Assembly: GCA_037957365.1 (NCBI GenBank)
Contig: JARHVA010008416.1
Coordinates: 208,501-272,500 of the forward strand
Reading direction: 5' to 3'
DNA length: 64,000 nucleotides
Origin: Torreya grandis
Taxonomy: Eukaryota > Streptophyta > Pinopsida > Cupressales > Taxaceae
Part shown: one piece after another, positions 1 through 16,357 of the stretch
Position numbering within the stretch: position 1 is the first letter of the stretch
Layout: the number at the start of each line of letters is the position of its first letter
Made by a program: the position numbers and the translations under genes
Notes under the pieces: model-generated
Databases searched by the model: none
Told to the model about the DNA's origin: nothing
What the model saw: only the letters and a program-made list of their open reading frames with translations

Positions 1-770
1 AAACTCTGTACAAATCTTTATACTCTGTGGACAACTCCCCTTTCACCAACGAATTACTAATGATAAAGCTCCTCAACCTTTGGCTTTTCTTTTTAACAAA
101 AATGTAATAGTGGAGAATCGGTATTCTGATCACTATGTGTAAGCTAATCTTTTGTCGATTTCATAGTATGACGGCTTTGATATCCAAAGCGTGGTAGAGT
201 GTAGAAGCCATTCTCATTGTCTGATAATCTGTCAAAACGAGATTTCGCTATATAAAAGAATATTAAGTTGTAATGCCACTATTGGCATTGTTTCCTCTAA
301 ATTTTTTCTTTTGCATTGTCACGAAGGACTGTACAGTTGTCATTCTTAAGTAAACACATGTTTGGCATGGTATATGATGACATGATGGGCAAAGAAAAGT
401 ATTGAATTAGGCCTAAATGGAGTGGAATGCTCTTTTTCATTTATTTTCCTCTGTAATTTCCGTAAAAGGTAGCAGGTCTGATAATGGTTTTGCTTATTAA
501 GTTTAGTGCAATTTTGGGTTTGGTCTTGGCATCATGCCTTCAAGGAAATGTCACAGATGTCTTTGCCTTACGCTTCCTTTAAAATACTAAAGATGGTCCT
601 GTTTACCTTGAGACATTAAATATAAAAATAATCGGTGCGTACTAAACTCCTGGGTCATGTAAAAGGTAGATGCCCCACTCAGATTTGATAAAGTCGTATT
701 TTTCAATGCCAGATTGTTGTTAAATTATCATAACACTTGTACATTTGTATTTTGATTTGATCTTGTCAAT
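1..770. other. Unassigned AT-rich sequence
   Basis: I see no gene, RNA or repeat I can name. Stops are frequent in all frames. It could be old intergenic DNA or a decayed transposable element beyond recognition by eye. Confidence 0.5.
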
Positions 771-980
771 ATGGAAGACACCATACTAGTGCAATTTAAA
801 AATAATAATAAAATCTCCAATTACTTAAACATACGCATTGTATTACGATACATTAATAAAGTGAGGATCTTTGATGGTTTTCGAAGCGGAATATGTGCTA
901 GGGTATTAAACAAGAAGTGGTATTATAATTTGGCTGAATATTGGGATAATAATGATATTCCTATTAAAAAAAAAAATTGA
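771..980 (+). other. Short unrecognised ORF (69 codons)
   Basis: An ATG-started frame of 69 codons runs to a TGA. It is rich in Asn, Lys and Ile, as expected of translated AT-rich DNA, but also contains Trp, Cys and several Arg residues. I recognise no domain, membrane segment or signal peptide. No promoter or neighbouring exon supports expression. It is more likely chance or a fragment of an old element than a functional gene. Confidence 0.12.
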
Positions 981-1399
981 TTTATGATATATATAGACAT
1001 AAGATAAAAGGGATTCGAGATGATATTTTTGAAAAAATAAAATAAAATAATATTTTAATATTTACGTATTTATATTCATAATATAGTACATATATATTAA
1101 CTATATGATATATTGGTTAACTCAATATATTTTTTATCATATGTATAGATAAAGATTTAATATTTTCGTATGATGTAATCTAATGATTAGTTTACATAAT
1201 CATAAAGTAGTTAGGGATAGGTCAAAATTGATAAGAGTATCCATAAATCTTGCATTGATGCATGATCATTAAATATTTTATACTTATGAGATTTATTTAA
1301 TTATGTGATCAATATAATGGTGAGTATAATGTTAAATGAAAGATTTTAATAATGTCCATGAAGCTAAGGAGTCAATCATTATATCAAATTTGCTCTGTG

Positions 1400-1874
1400 A
1401 AATCACAAATGGATTTCCATATTAGTCTTGTGTGATGGAGATTAAAATGAGCTCATAACTAGGAGGATCACTCCTACATGCCATTAACATAGAAAATTCA
1501 TCTCATATATTATGCACACACAAAATGAATTATGCACAATCTAGTCTTTGCATTATTTTCTCAAATTCAAAATACAAACATCTGTATATCTCTATCACTC
1601 CACCTGTCTAAGAGAAGCATAAGGAGAGACTAATAAATAGGCAAGTAAAGTGTGTTATGTGGAACAAATAATTGGTTGCAAAAGCTAATAATATGTGTAA
1701 ATAAATATTTTACACAACGAAAAATGGTTCTCAAAAATATTTCTCACAACAAACCAAAATAAAAAAACTCCCAAAATAAGCTTAATTCCTAAGTTAGTGC
1801 GAACACGGCTAGAAATAGAACTAGTTTGATAGAATCTCAAACCACTAGCCAGTGTGAACACATCCACTCCAACA
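1400..1874 (-). repeat. Candidate minus-strand copia-type LTR
   Basis: On the minus strand a purine run (TTAAGGAAGGG, plus positions 1875-1885) is followed directly by TGTTGGAGTGG, the usual polypurine tract plus TG start of a 3' LTR. The downstream ~470 bp is AT-rich, as expected of an LTR, but its end and any partner LTR were not found. The call rests on the polypurine/TG junction only and could be coincidental. No target duplication was identified. Confidence 0.3.
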
Positions 1875-1885
1875 CCCTTCCTTAA

Positions 1886-3340
1886 GCACATAATAGGGAG
1901 TAAAAAAATAGAAATGAAATAGACTATTGGCTCCTACCAACAAGACTTGATCAGATACCCATGTATAAATCACAATGAAATATAAAGCGTCTATATGGTA
2001 ACCAATCCATCTTACTAGAGTACATGGATTTCAAGTCGCTATAACCAACAAGTGAAATAGGAACTGGTACTCTGTACGAGGCCCACACTGTGAAAAAACA
2101 TTGATTAGAAACTAGCAAAAAAACTACCATGGATGAAATATATCACTACAAGGTATTAAAAAACTAATAGAATCAAAATAAGAGTGAAGAAGAGAACATA
2201 TGTTGAAAGGAACCCCAAGAAGCGTGACTCAAAATATCAACACAAACCTGTAGTAGGTGCACATGATGGAATGAAGTCCATCGAACAAAAATTTTACTCA
2301 ATCAATTACTCGAAAAGAAAAAGTGGTGTGCCAAGGGCTAACAATGACCATAACTCCTAAAGAATTATGTGCAAACCCACCCCTTGCCTTCACCCACATT
2401 CCCCTCCCCTGTAATGCTAAATTGGGTGTAGTGACTCAAAAAAATATCTATATGAGTGGGTCAGTCCCACTAAAAAACATTGAAATGCTGACACTGGGTT
2501 GTATTAGACTAACTACACTTAAGAGGGAGATCAAAATACATAATAAATCTGATGGATATTGTCAACATCAAAGGTATAGATAAAAATATATCAAAAATAT
2601 GTTGATGATGGTGATGGGATAGTCAAAAACATAAGAGTAAAATGCTCAATATGGAGCATACAAACATGAATAAAAATATCCATGACTCTAAGTGTCACTA
2701 TAAACAAAATTCCCATACAACAACAAAAACATCAAGTGATTCAAAAAAGTCTACAATGAAGTCAACAATAGATGACATCTATGAAGTGAGAGATGTAGGC
2801 TCCAAATAACACATTTTCCTAACAAAGATTTCAAATATCCAAGGAGAATTAAAATTTAGAAGGAGCAATGTGTGGTTGAATAAGCTGAGTGGTGGAGGAA
2901 CTTCAGTTACAGAGTCCTCTCAAAGAAAATTGTTGATGCTACCAATAATGACTAGACATCCACCCCAAATAGACATGAATGGTCGATGAAGATGCTAACA
3001 TATGTGTGGGTGAAAATTCCATAATAAAACAATGAGAGGTAACATCTAAAGAAGTGTCAGGTAGAGCATGTCTTACTACTATAGTCATAGGTTTCTCAGG
3101 CCTGAGTGAAGGTGAAGAAGAGCCCATATGTACCTCATAATCCTCATAAAGTATGGAGTGAACAAGATATGGTTCTCTATCAACATATCCTAATGAAGAT
3201 GAAATGCCTTAAACATAATGAATACCATGCTGAGAAATCCACATAACAGGCTAAATAGAGTGAGAAATTCCCTATAGATAATTCCTAATACCCATAAGTC
3301 TAGTAGTGTGACCCATGAAATGAAGCATGCACAATATCTA
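1886..3340 (-). other. Unassigned region, possibly decayed minus-strand element body
   Basis: If the LTR candidate at 1400-1874 is real, this would be the inner body of that minus-strand element. The longest minus frame (2939-3127) is Ser- and Pro-rich and matches nothing I can name. No reverse transcriptase, RNase H or integrase motif was recognisable. A plus-strand frame at 2323-2583 is also unrecognised. Confidence 0.3.
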
Positions 3341-6300
3341 CTAGTATATATTATCAAGTTATATCCTATGATATACTTAGAATATATTACAAGGAAACTA
3401 GGAGATACCTTATAATGTTACAAGTACATACTAAATACCTTAAATGTGCTTGTAATACATTCAAAGTAGCTCTTCAATGGTCATAGTAATATGTCCAAGG
3501 TGTCTCCTAGGAGATACCTTGAAAGTCTTTGTACTACCTTCAAGGTATCTCTTAGGGATGAAGCTTCTTGTAATACCTTCAAGGATATCATGGTAGGCCA
3601 TTATAATTCTCTCAAGGTATCCCCTAGGAGATACCTAAAAGGTTTTTATAATGTCTTAAAGGCATATTCTAGGAGATAAGTTTATGGTATACATAGGATA
3701 TGTTAGGTATTAAAATTACCTTCATGGTAGCTCAAATGTCCTTGTAATACGTTAGAGTCATATCCTACGAGACACCTTAAAGGTTCCTTGCAATACCTTA
3801 AATGTATATGCTATGTATCTCCTAGGAGATACCATGAAGGTATTTTAGGGAACCTTCAATATGTCTCACAAGAAATACTTGAAAGGTATTATAAGAAAAA
3901 AAATTCAAGGTATCTCTTATAATATATTACATAGACCTTTAAGGTATCTCCTAGGTATTAGAAGAACCTTTGAAGACAAAGCTTGAAGGTATTAAAAGGA
4001 ACATCAAGATATCTCCTTGAAATTAATTGTAATGCCTTTAAAGTATCTCCTTGAATTTATCTGTAATACTTTCAAGGTATATATTATATATGGATGTCAT
4101 TGTAATACCTTCAAGGTATCTCTTATGTATGAAATTTATTATAATAACTTCAAGATATATTGAATGTATTACAAGGAACTTCAAAACTAAGAGATACCTT
4201 GAAGTTACTATAAGGACATTTATACATAAGATATACTTTGATAATATGTCCTTGTAATTAATTCAAAGTATGTCCTAATAGATACCTTGAAGGTCCTTAA
4301 TACCTTCAAGGTATATCTTAGAAGATAACTTGAAATTATTACTATAAGATGACTTGAAGGTATTACAATGACTTTCAAGGTATCTCCCAAGTCTTTATAA
4401 TACCTTCAAGGTATCTCCTACAAGACACCTTGAAGTTTCCTTGAAATACCTTCAAGGTATCTATATACCTAGGAGATACCTTGAAGTTATAACAAGGACC
4501 CATTAAGGTGTCTTATAGGAGATACCTTGAGGATATTAACATAAACTAGATTCAAGATATCTCATAAAAGATGACTTGAAGATATTTATAGGACCCCTAA
4601 GATATCTCTTATGAGATACCTTGAATGTAGTACAAGGACCTTTAAGAAGAGACCTTCAAGGTATTGAAATAAAATTTAAGGTATCTTCCTTAAGGTATGT
4701 GTAATACCTTAAAGGTATTTCCTTGGAGGTACTTTTAATACCTCTAAAATATCTCATTTTTACGAAGGTCAATGTAATACCCTCAAACTATCTCCTACAT
4801 ATGAAATTCCTTGTAATGTCTTAAAGATATCTAATATAAGGTCATACAAAACCTTCAAGGTATCTCCCTAAAGGTCATTTTAATACCATTAATTTATCTC
4901 TTCAAAGGTTGATGTAACACCTTAAAATTATTTCCTATGTATGAATGTTTTTCTAATACCTTCAAGGTATTTCCAAGATATTAAGGATTTTTACTATGTT
5001 CAAGGTATCTCCTAGGAGATATTTTTAATGTATTAAATTTTAATTCATAACCAGGAGATACATTGAGGTATTATGAATGTCTTTGTAATACCTTTAAATA
5101 ATTTCATATGTGTGAAGGAGATACCTCGTATGAGATATGTAGACTTTATTACAAAGACCTTCATACCTAGGAAAAACCTAGATGGTATTACAAGGTCATT
5201 CAAGGTATCTCTTAGGTATTAATATCTTTGTAATACATTCAAGAAAATATCGTAGGTTAACCCTTGATGGTTTTAAAAATAGGTCCTTGTACTAATTTCA
5301 AATTATCAACTAAGAGATATATTAAAGTTATGACAATTAAAGGTATTAAAAATAGCTCCTTGTAGTACCTTAAACGTATCTCGTATAAGGTAAATTTGAA
5401 GGTTTTACAATTCAAGTTATTTGAAAGAGGTCCTTGTAATAAATTCAAATTATCTCTTAAAAATACCATGAATTTATTACAAGGACCTCTTTCTATTACC
5501 TTGAATTGTAACACCTTCAAGGTACATCCTATGAGATCCCTTGAGGGTCCTTGAAGATAACTAGAAGGTCCTTGAAATACCTTAAAGGTATATTATATGA
5601 GATGCCTTTAAGGTCCTTATAAGACCTTAAATATGTATCCTAAGAGATACATTAAAGGTCTTATAATACCTTCAAGGTATATTTTTGGTGATAACTTTGA
5701 ATGTTTTTCTTTCTTATTGATGATATTTGATTTAAGAGACAATGTATCTCTTATGTGATACCTTGAGAGGTGTCTCTTGGGTGATACTTGAACTAACTAA
5801 TTTTTCCTTCCTGATGGTAATGGCTTTGATTTTATGAGTTTGAGTTAATGAATTTAAGGGCTAAAGTGTCTCTTGTGTGATACCTTAAGAGGTTTCTCCA
5901 AGAAACACATCCTAATGTATCACTCAAGAGACACCTCTAAATGTACAAAATAAGAGATAATTTGGCCCTAAAATAGATTTCCATCAATAGTAATAAATTC
6001 AATCAATCAAGGTAAAAATTAGGAGATATCTCTTGTATCTAAATTATATATTTTAAAAATGTACCTATCATATCAAAATATACCTCAATAATTATCTCTC
6101 AAAAGGTATCTATTCCACCCAAGATATATCTCTCAAAATATTTATAAAAATATACCTCAACATATCTCTGAAAAGATACCTTGTCCTCATATCAATCATT
6201 ATCAACTATAAAATTAACAATTTATTAATGTGTCTTCTTACATAATTGATATGTCTTTAAAACTAGCATATTGTATCCCATTTTTTTCCATTAAAGAAAC

Positions 6301-6499
6301 CACTTAAAGTATCATCCAAAAGAGATGTCTTAGGGTATTATTGAATATATAACTTATACCTCATAACAATAGCATAAAAAAATAAATAGTAATACATTTA
6401 AGTTATGTCCATATAAAAACTTCCCACAGTCTCACTCAAGAGATACCTCTTAGGGAATCTATTGAGAGATATGTTCATCCTAAGATACATTACTTTTAA

Positions 6500-6500
<1 letters not shown>
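3340..6500. repeat. Array of degenerate palindromic repeats (GATACCTTGAAGGTATTACAAGG family)
   Basis: About 3 kb built from many copies of two complementary words, CAAGGTATCTCC and GGAGATACCTTG, often meeting head to head to form the palindrome GGTATCTCCTAGGAGATACC (for example near 3500, 3625, 3810 and 4998). Flanking words CCTTGTAATACCTT and AAGGTATTACAAGG extend the symmetry, so a full module is a palindrome of about 50 bp. By eye there are at least 15 forward CAAGGTAT words and at least 7 reverse ATACCTTGA words between 3400 and 5760. Spacing is irregular. From about 5700 to 6500 the copies diverge to forms such as GTATCACTCAAGAGACACC. It matches no satellite or foldback family that I know. 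Confidence 0.8.
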
Positions 6501-7171
<671 letters not shown>

Positions 7172-7195
7172 TACATGAACATCCACATGTGTGCA

Positions 7196-7212
7196 TGTAT
7201 ATACATACATAC

Positions 7213-7243
<31 letters not shown>

Positions 7244-7250
7244 TGTACAT
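7196..7250. repeat. (ATAC)n/(GTAT)n microsatellite with a symmetric centre
   Basis: A short ATAC run switches to a GTAT run around a CATATG centre, so the tract is self-complementary. It lies about 30 bp downstream of the TG tract and directly abuts the left edge of element 1. Confidence 0.9.
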
Positions 7251-7254
7251 ACTC

Positions 7255-8464
7255 TTTACACCCTAAATTGGTCAAGCAACTAGACATATCATGTCTTTTA
7301 ACAATCTTTTCATAGGAGACTCTGACTAGAGAATATGAATTTTGTTCACATTTAGCTATGTATTTAATTTTATTCATTTGGGTCTTTTTTTATGCATAAG
7401 TCACCTTTCTACCTATTCTTAGTCATCCCAAACCTTTCAAATAGTCATTCCACCTTAGGCAGGTTAGGTTTTCTATCCTAGGTCCTAGGACTATAGAACA
7501 AGATCAATGGGGTTGGAGTACAATACTAGTAAAATTAGTTTCCATTTTTAGTGCTCTTGTCTAGGGTCATTTTTAACTCTAATAAATAGTTTCTTTTCCT
7601 AGTTGAGTCCCAACACTTTTCTTAGCTTCATCCCTATTTTTTCCAATGTCATCCAAGTGTAAATAAAGATCTTAAATTAAAAATAATGAGTCTCCAATAT
7701 AAATTAATTTAAAAGGAATTTTATATCTATCACTTATTACTTTGGCCCATTACATAATAAGAAAAATTAGTCAATAGTATAGCTTAGCATTCTGCATCAC
7801 ACATAGACTTGCATGCTTGATCAAGGAAGGGCTTACAGTAAATTCATTCTTGTATATACCATGCACATTGATTATTTAGGTTCCCTAAGGGACTACTAAA
7901 TTTTAACTAAGACCCTAGCTTGAGGGTTAATGTGGGTAGTGATCAAGACAATAGGGGTTCTCAATCATGCAATCATTCTTCCCCTAACCTATTTTTTCTC
8001 CCTTCTGATTTGGATGCATTTGTTTTTTATATGTGTGTAGATAGATACAAGGTTTGGAGATTGAAATATACCTATAGAGAGCTCTATTGACTTTCAAACT
8101 CTAAAATTTTGTATAGAGGCTCACATTGAGGTATTCGACAAAATCTAAAAGTCTCATATCCTTTAGATATTAATAGCAGAGGTGGACTACAACACTGGTG
8201 CTACTCCTATCAACTTTTAATGCTTATTTACAATCATAAAATGAAGGCCAAATCCATATTTGTGATAGTGTCCTAGTCCTACACCTCAATTTTTAGCTCC
8301 TAAATCATTCATTTCAATACTTTTTGTATAAGTTTACTTTTCTTCCTCATGTAAATTATTTGTCAAAAATATTTATTTTTCCATATTAAATTAGATTTTT
8401 CCCCTTACTCTATACCCTTTATTGTTTATTGACTAAACACTAGATTCCTTAAAATAATAAAACA
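7255..8464 (+). repeat. 5' LTR of element 1
   Basis: It aligns throughout with 16358-17582. Shared words include CATTTGGGTCTT, GACTTGCATGCTTGATCAAGG, TCCCCTTACTCTA and AAACACTAGATT. The left edge is set by alignment to TGTACACACTAAATTTG in the right copy and is uncertain by a few bases. Confidence 0.85.
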
Positions 8465-8485
8465 TTTGGTGAACCTGTCTTACTT
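8465..8485 (+). promoter_or_regulatory. Putative primer-binding site of element 1
   Basis: The sequence TTTGGTGAACCTGTCTTAC starts one or two bases after the LTR edge, the expected place for a tRNA-complementary primer site. I did not identify the tRNA with confidence. Confidence 0.45.
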
Positions 8486-8848
8486 CTAACATATATAAAA
8501 CCATAGGTAAACTTAGGGTTTTTGATTCATATTTTGTGCAAAAATTAACTTTTAAATTTCAGAATTTTGTATTAAATTTTTTTCACTTATCCTATTAAAA
8601 ATTATTTTTATAATTTATATTATTGCATAATTTTCAAAAATTCTAAAACCCTAGCTAAAAACCCTAGATTTCCAAACTAGGTCCTCAAACCCCAAACCTT
8701 CTTTGCAAATTTTAGAAAAATATTTTGGAATTTTTACAAATTTTTTAATTTATCTAAAATAATTTCAAATTTTTATTATTTGTAGCTTTCTTATGCAAAA
8801 ATTTCATTTTAAATCTCTATTAATATTCTATTTGGTGAAATAAATAAA

Positions 8849-11190
<2,342 letters not shown>

Positions 11191-12990
11191 AATATCTCCT
11201 CCATCATGGAATCATAGATCTAATTCATCTACAACTGAGTCATCCTAGGACATTCATTTATAGGAATCATCTGTCACTAATCGTGAGAGAACTGTGGGTT
11301 CTAAGATAGAGCCTCACATGAGATCTCCCATTCCACCTATTTAGAAGGTTTGGAGACCAGTCAAATGAGAGAAACCTACATATAGTAGTGTAATTTGAGT
11401 ACATAGTCTAGTTCCATATACATATCCAACAAATTCTTATTTTTTGGGTCCTATCTCATTTAGTAATCTGCTATGGTTAAGATTAAATAAACCCACATCA
11501 TAGAGTATTTCTCATGAGAAATATTCACTATCGTCATATTTTCTAAGTCCAATTTCATGTAGCAACCCACTCTGATTGAGATTTAATGAGCCCTCATCAC
11601 AAGTTTCAACTCCATCTCAATCTATAGCTCAATTAACACATCACAGTAGAGGCCATAGGGTATATTATTATAGATAAATGAGCCTTGTTCACAACACATA
11701 GTTCCTATTTCATGTCTAATAAAGTTACATTTTGAAAAATCTCCATGTCCATCTATAATTAGTACACATCAAATATTATCAGATACAAAACATATTCATA
11801 CACATCATGAGCAGTATGGGCACTTATTCAGTTGGCCATCAAGGTTTGGATAGTGATACAACACAGAGTGATATGACACATATTCATACTGGCATCAATT
11901 CCTAACTTCACTTAGTAAGGCAATGATGGAACCAATGGTCTAGCTAGCATTTATATTCTTGAGAAAATCTCAAAGAAGTAATGTGCATAGTGTGTTATCC
12001 TACATCCCCACATACTAACAACTAACATTCCTTATTCCCAATAACTATACATAGCCAAAACTAGGTGACCAAAATCTAAACCTTACCAATATCCTATTTT
12101 ACCAACTTAAACTAGCTCACTTTATCAAATAAATTTCCAAATTACAAGACCAATAATTTCTTTGCTCACATATGATTAGAAATCAAATCTACCATCACAC
12201 TTATCAACATATCATGAACAATTAAATCACATATCCTAAGTACCATTTTAAAAAATATATATAACCTTCAACATCACTACAAAATCAATTACTTCTAAAA
12301 TAACCATATGCAATGAATATAATAATATCTTTCAAATCACATAATATAGTATGCATGAGTCAAAATCAAAACAATATCCATATATGTAATAATGTTTTCA
12401 AAACATAAATAACATACCAAGATATAATTGATCATGAATGGACAGCAGACCCTCACTCTCAGTATTAGTCCCATAGTCTAGCCTAACACTTCATGGCTGC
12501 ACACCTCCTCAAGCTCCTGAATGCCTCTTACATCAGATCTCTCACTCCATTAATTACCCATGCTCCTTAGACAAGTCTACATATTACCTATAAATATATA
12601 TGTACATATCCATAGTCCACATACTCACCAATCAAAAATTAGGTGAAGGCATCCTATGCCTATCTAGCTCAGCTCTCAGCGTATCTCTCTCCCACGACCC
12701 TAATATACATAGACATAGTTATAGTAAAATGTGCATAAAATCCAATTGAAACTATCACTCAATCTATCAAACCCTCCTCCACCACTCTTAGAGTGTCAAC
12801 TCAATAATGGTCTCCCATAACCCATCATCTCTACTTCTTCCCCTAGTAGGTGATTCATCTTGAGCACCTCCTATGTTACTTGCACACAAAAGTGCAAAAA
12901 CTACGTTAGATATAAATTGTCTAAATAAGATTAAAAAAACACAAACTTATACATAATTTAAATATAATAAAATCTTATCTCCCATCATCT
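11191..12990. other. Unassigned interior of element 1
   Basis: The plus strand is closed by stops in all frames and shows no protease, reverse transcriptase or integrase motif. The part beyond 12480 may hold the C-terminal tail of the antisense PMD ORF. A pol region would normally lie here. Its absence is why the element is called non-autonomous. Confidence 0.6.
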
Positions 12991-14111
12991 GGATCAGAGT
13001 GGGATCTTTAAACTCAGGGGCATCCACTCCATCAATAGGATATAATGGAGCCCATGGATGTCTCATCCACCATGTGGTATATGCCTTTATATATCCAAAA
13101 TCATATACATCAATAATATTTATAGCCTCATCTTGTGAATTTAAAGGTAACGGTGCTTATGTACTCTTCACCCACACCCATGCTATTGGGGGCACATCCT
13201 ATGCTACCCCAAATTATCTAGCCATGCACTCATACTAAAAATGCTCCTACACTCCAACTGAATGGTCATGTAACCAATAATTGACCCTCATATATTACAA
13301 TTATACTCCATCCTCTGGCCACCTAGGGGATCTTCTATAGGGCCTCTATATGATATCTCAAGCAACCAATCTATCTAAAACTAATCTATAGTGAACTCAC
13401 CCAGGAGACCAGATAGAAAACATACTCATCCATGACTCTCCAAATGGCTATGGAGGTGCCCACCTCTCCCTCAATAATCTTATCAGCTGCACAACCACTA
13501 TGTGCTCATAAACCCAATAATGTAATAAAGTAGCCACACTCAAATCACCACTAAATTCCTCTTGAGTAAACCTATAAATATACTTGTATAAATTGGTAAG
13601 TATAGTCCTACCTTATGAGAATAGAGTGTCATATACCTCTACACTACGTATAATCCTATGCATATTATATGCAATCGACACCTCACTCATGTCCATATTA
13701 ACAAATGAGGCCAACAACATGGCCAACCACTTCGCATGGAACACTCGACTACATAATAATTGACAATAATACATTGCTATCACTACCTCTATTTTATATG
13801 CCTAAGGGCACACTAGTAAAATACAAGGATGCACAATCAATAATGTCAGCACCCATGTCATCTTTTAAAATCACACATCATCTAGTAACTAACAAATGCA
13901 AAATATGGTACACATCTTATAAAGTAATAATAATCTCTTTAGTAGGAAGATAGAAAGTACATGTCTCTACATTCCACCTCTCATAGAAGGTAGTAATCAG
14001 ATACCTATCCCACTGCATAGTACTTATGTCACACACATGACTTAGTTCTACCGTATCCATCAAAGCTCTCTCATCAGCTAACAAAGGTAATAATCTTAGT
14101 GTCTCCATCAC
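12990..14111 (-). pseudogene. Antisense plant mobile domain (PMD, aminotransferase-like) relic
   Basis: Reading the minus strand from an ATG at 14111, the frame gives LADERALMDTVELSHVC, then YERWNVETCTFYLPTKEI. After one stop comes DVYHILHLLVT, which together match the N-terminal PMD signature (ERW, TFHLP-GE, T-L-DV--LL-LP). About 120 codons further, still on the minus strand, SWG-like LFS*GRTILTNLYKYIYRFT and LLHYWVYEHIV match the later PMD blocks (S-WG-A-LA-LYR; LQLWAWE). PMD proteins (the MAIN/MAIL1 family and transposon-borne relatives) have roles in silencing, and the domain occurs in Mutator-like and gypsy elements. Several stops and probable frame changes make it non-functional. The gene runs opposite to gag, so it would need its own promoter. 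Confidence 0.7.
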
Positions 14112-14990
14112 CTAGCCTCTACAAAAATTCCTCATCCATACCTGACCCTACAAAACACTAGAAAATGGCATATATGTCAGTGAACCATGCCAATAAAGAT
14201 AAACAAAAAACACAAGAATATGTAATAAATCAAAAATGTAGAAAACTATCCCTAGTAGACAACAACACTACAAACGGACACTATCTCTAGACAATAGTGC
14301 CTTAACCTAGACAATAGTGCTAAACATTAAAATGAGTGTTGACTCCTAGATAGGTGTACTATAACTAGTGGAAAACTCTTAAAAACACTTTAAACATCTC
14401 AAAAACATAAAAAATTGGATTCCAAATAGGTAAAAAAAATCACATGTTTTAGCAACTTACCAAGGTAACCTCCTCATGAGCCTCAACCTAGGCTACCAAG
14501 TACTCAAATCAAGTCATGATAGGTGCTCATTTCCTTGACATATCTCCTACTCCAAAGTTCCTAATATCAAACTACTCAATGCGCAAATGAATCAAGAATC
14601 AATCCAATTTTCCAATATCAAACAACTTTCTCATTCAAAGCAAAATATGATTTTTCCCATAACTAGAACCCCATAGCTCCATTTTATAAATCAATTTGTT
14701 CCAAGAAATTATGGAAATAAGTCCATTGACATCAAGAAATCCTTGCTTTATTAGTACATCATTTGCCTACTATGAGATACACATCTCTATAACTCTCTTA
14801 TACCCAGATTCATAATTAGTCCTAACCAATCAAAGACTCATTCAACTATCAAACAACTCAGCCTAATCAATTAAGTAAAATTTCAACCTCTCAATCCATT
14901 CAAAAGTTACCAACCTTGTTTCTATCATTATGATATTATTCATCACTTTTGGCTCAACCTCTTCTTTTACATATTTCATCCTTCTCCCCA
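14112..14990. other. Unassigned interior of element 1
   Basis: AT-rich with no recognisable motif. It may include the promoter or N-terminal exon of the antisense PMD ORF, but I see nothing specific. Confidence 0.4.
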
Positions 14991-15053
14991 AAAGGGGGCA
15001 ACATTCTTACTATTCTTATTCCTACACTTACCTAGCATGCCTATACACTCTCA

Positions 15054-15480
15054 TAGATGGATACACCATTATTCATACACCTCCAATATTTAGATTATTA
15101 GATTTAGGTCAGACTAGTCAAGATATATAGTGATTCAGACTACATAGGTCACTCAGCATTAATGAAGAATTTAGAGGGATACACCTTCAGTTTATAGATA
15201 CACCATGATTCTTACACATCCAATAGTCAGAGTATCAAATTCACCTCAGACCAGTCAAGATATATAGTGATTCAAATTATATGGGTCATTTAGCATTACT
15301 TAGGACATTTAGAGGGGAATACCTTCATTTTATAGATACATATACTATTCAGATACAATGGTTTAGATCATATGCATCCATAGTGATTTTAGCTTAGAAA
15401 CGCATAGATTAGTTAGATACAATGGTTTAGATTATATGGTTTCATAGTGACTTGGATATCGACTCAGACCAGATACCAAA
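15054..15480 (+). repeat. Tandem repeats (~140 bp and ~60 bp) in the 3' region of element 1
   Basis: A unit beginning TAGATRSATACACC recurs at 15054, 15195 and 15333 (the third partial). Each of the first two contains GTCAAGATATATAGTGATTCA and a conserved TTTAGAGGG word. Right after it, AGATACAATGGTTTAGAT recurs at about 15353 and 15415, giving a second ~60-bp period. Variable tandem repeats in the 3' untranslated region are known from Tat/Ogre-type elements. Confidence 0.7.
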
Positions 15481-16340
15481 TTTGGGGGCATTTACATCAC
15501 TACACATCTCATACATACAGCTTCATATAGCATGACATAATTACAAGACTAGATACTAGATTATAGGCATAGTGCAGAGCACATTATTTTGATTTCTAAT
15601 TTTTCACATGGGACATGGAATGATAGATCATATCATATTTGGTTATATAGATTATTATACTATACATATACATCACTCATGTACCATATTTGGTAGTATG
15701 GCACAAATGTTCATGTTCTTCATCAGCTAGGATTATACAGATTGGAATAAAAAGACATGTTATTCTCTTTTTGCACATTTACTAGAATTTTAGATTACAC
15801 CCAACTGTACCCATGTTGTCACCAAGTTGGACTGTATGATCATCTACAATGGCTGGTCCATAGCATTACCCAAACCTAGACTACATGAGTTTATGCAAAA
15901 TAGAGGACAAACATTGGTTTTGGGCCTTCGATCACTTATTAGTTCTAGTTCATATTATTTAGATTGGTGTAAATATAGACTTTACTCTTCACATTATACA
16001 AATTCTATGCACACATTCCAAATTACATGATTTAAGTGGGACAGAGGACAAGTATTTGTTTTGGGCCTCTAAACATTTCTCATTTCTAGCTAGATTTAGC
16101 AAAGGGGGCAAGCATTGCCCTCCTCCACGATTACACAAATTCCATATTTAGATTCAGCACAGGGGGCATCTATTTCAAGGATTCCTTCTTTCTCCAGGCA
16201 TTATTCATCTCTCCATCCACTTCCCTATCCAATAAGTGAGTTGGACCCTTTTTCAAAACACTTATCTCCACGTAGGTAAGTTCAGGTACACATTTTATTT
16301 TCTTTTTTTACTCTAGTACTTTATTTCATTACATCATTAG

Positions 16341-16357
16341 ATTAAAAGGGGGGAAAA
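16341..16357 (+). promoter_or_regulatory. Polypurine tract of element 1
   Basis: ATTAAAAGGGGGGAAAA sits directly before the TG of the right LTR, as needed to prime plus-strand DNA synthesis. Similar G-rich words (AGGGGGCA) occur upstream near 14994, 16096 and 16155. Confidence 0.75.

Noticed and set aside
12999..13238. 79-codon plus-strand ORF
   Set aside because: It is the opposite strand of the PMD relic, whose motifs are recognisable on the minus strand.
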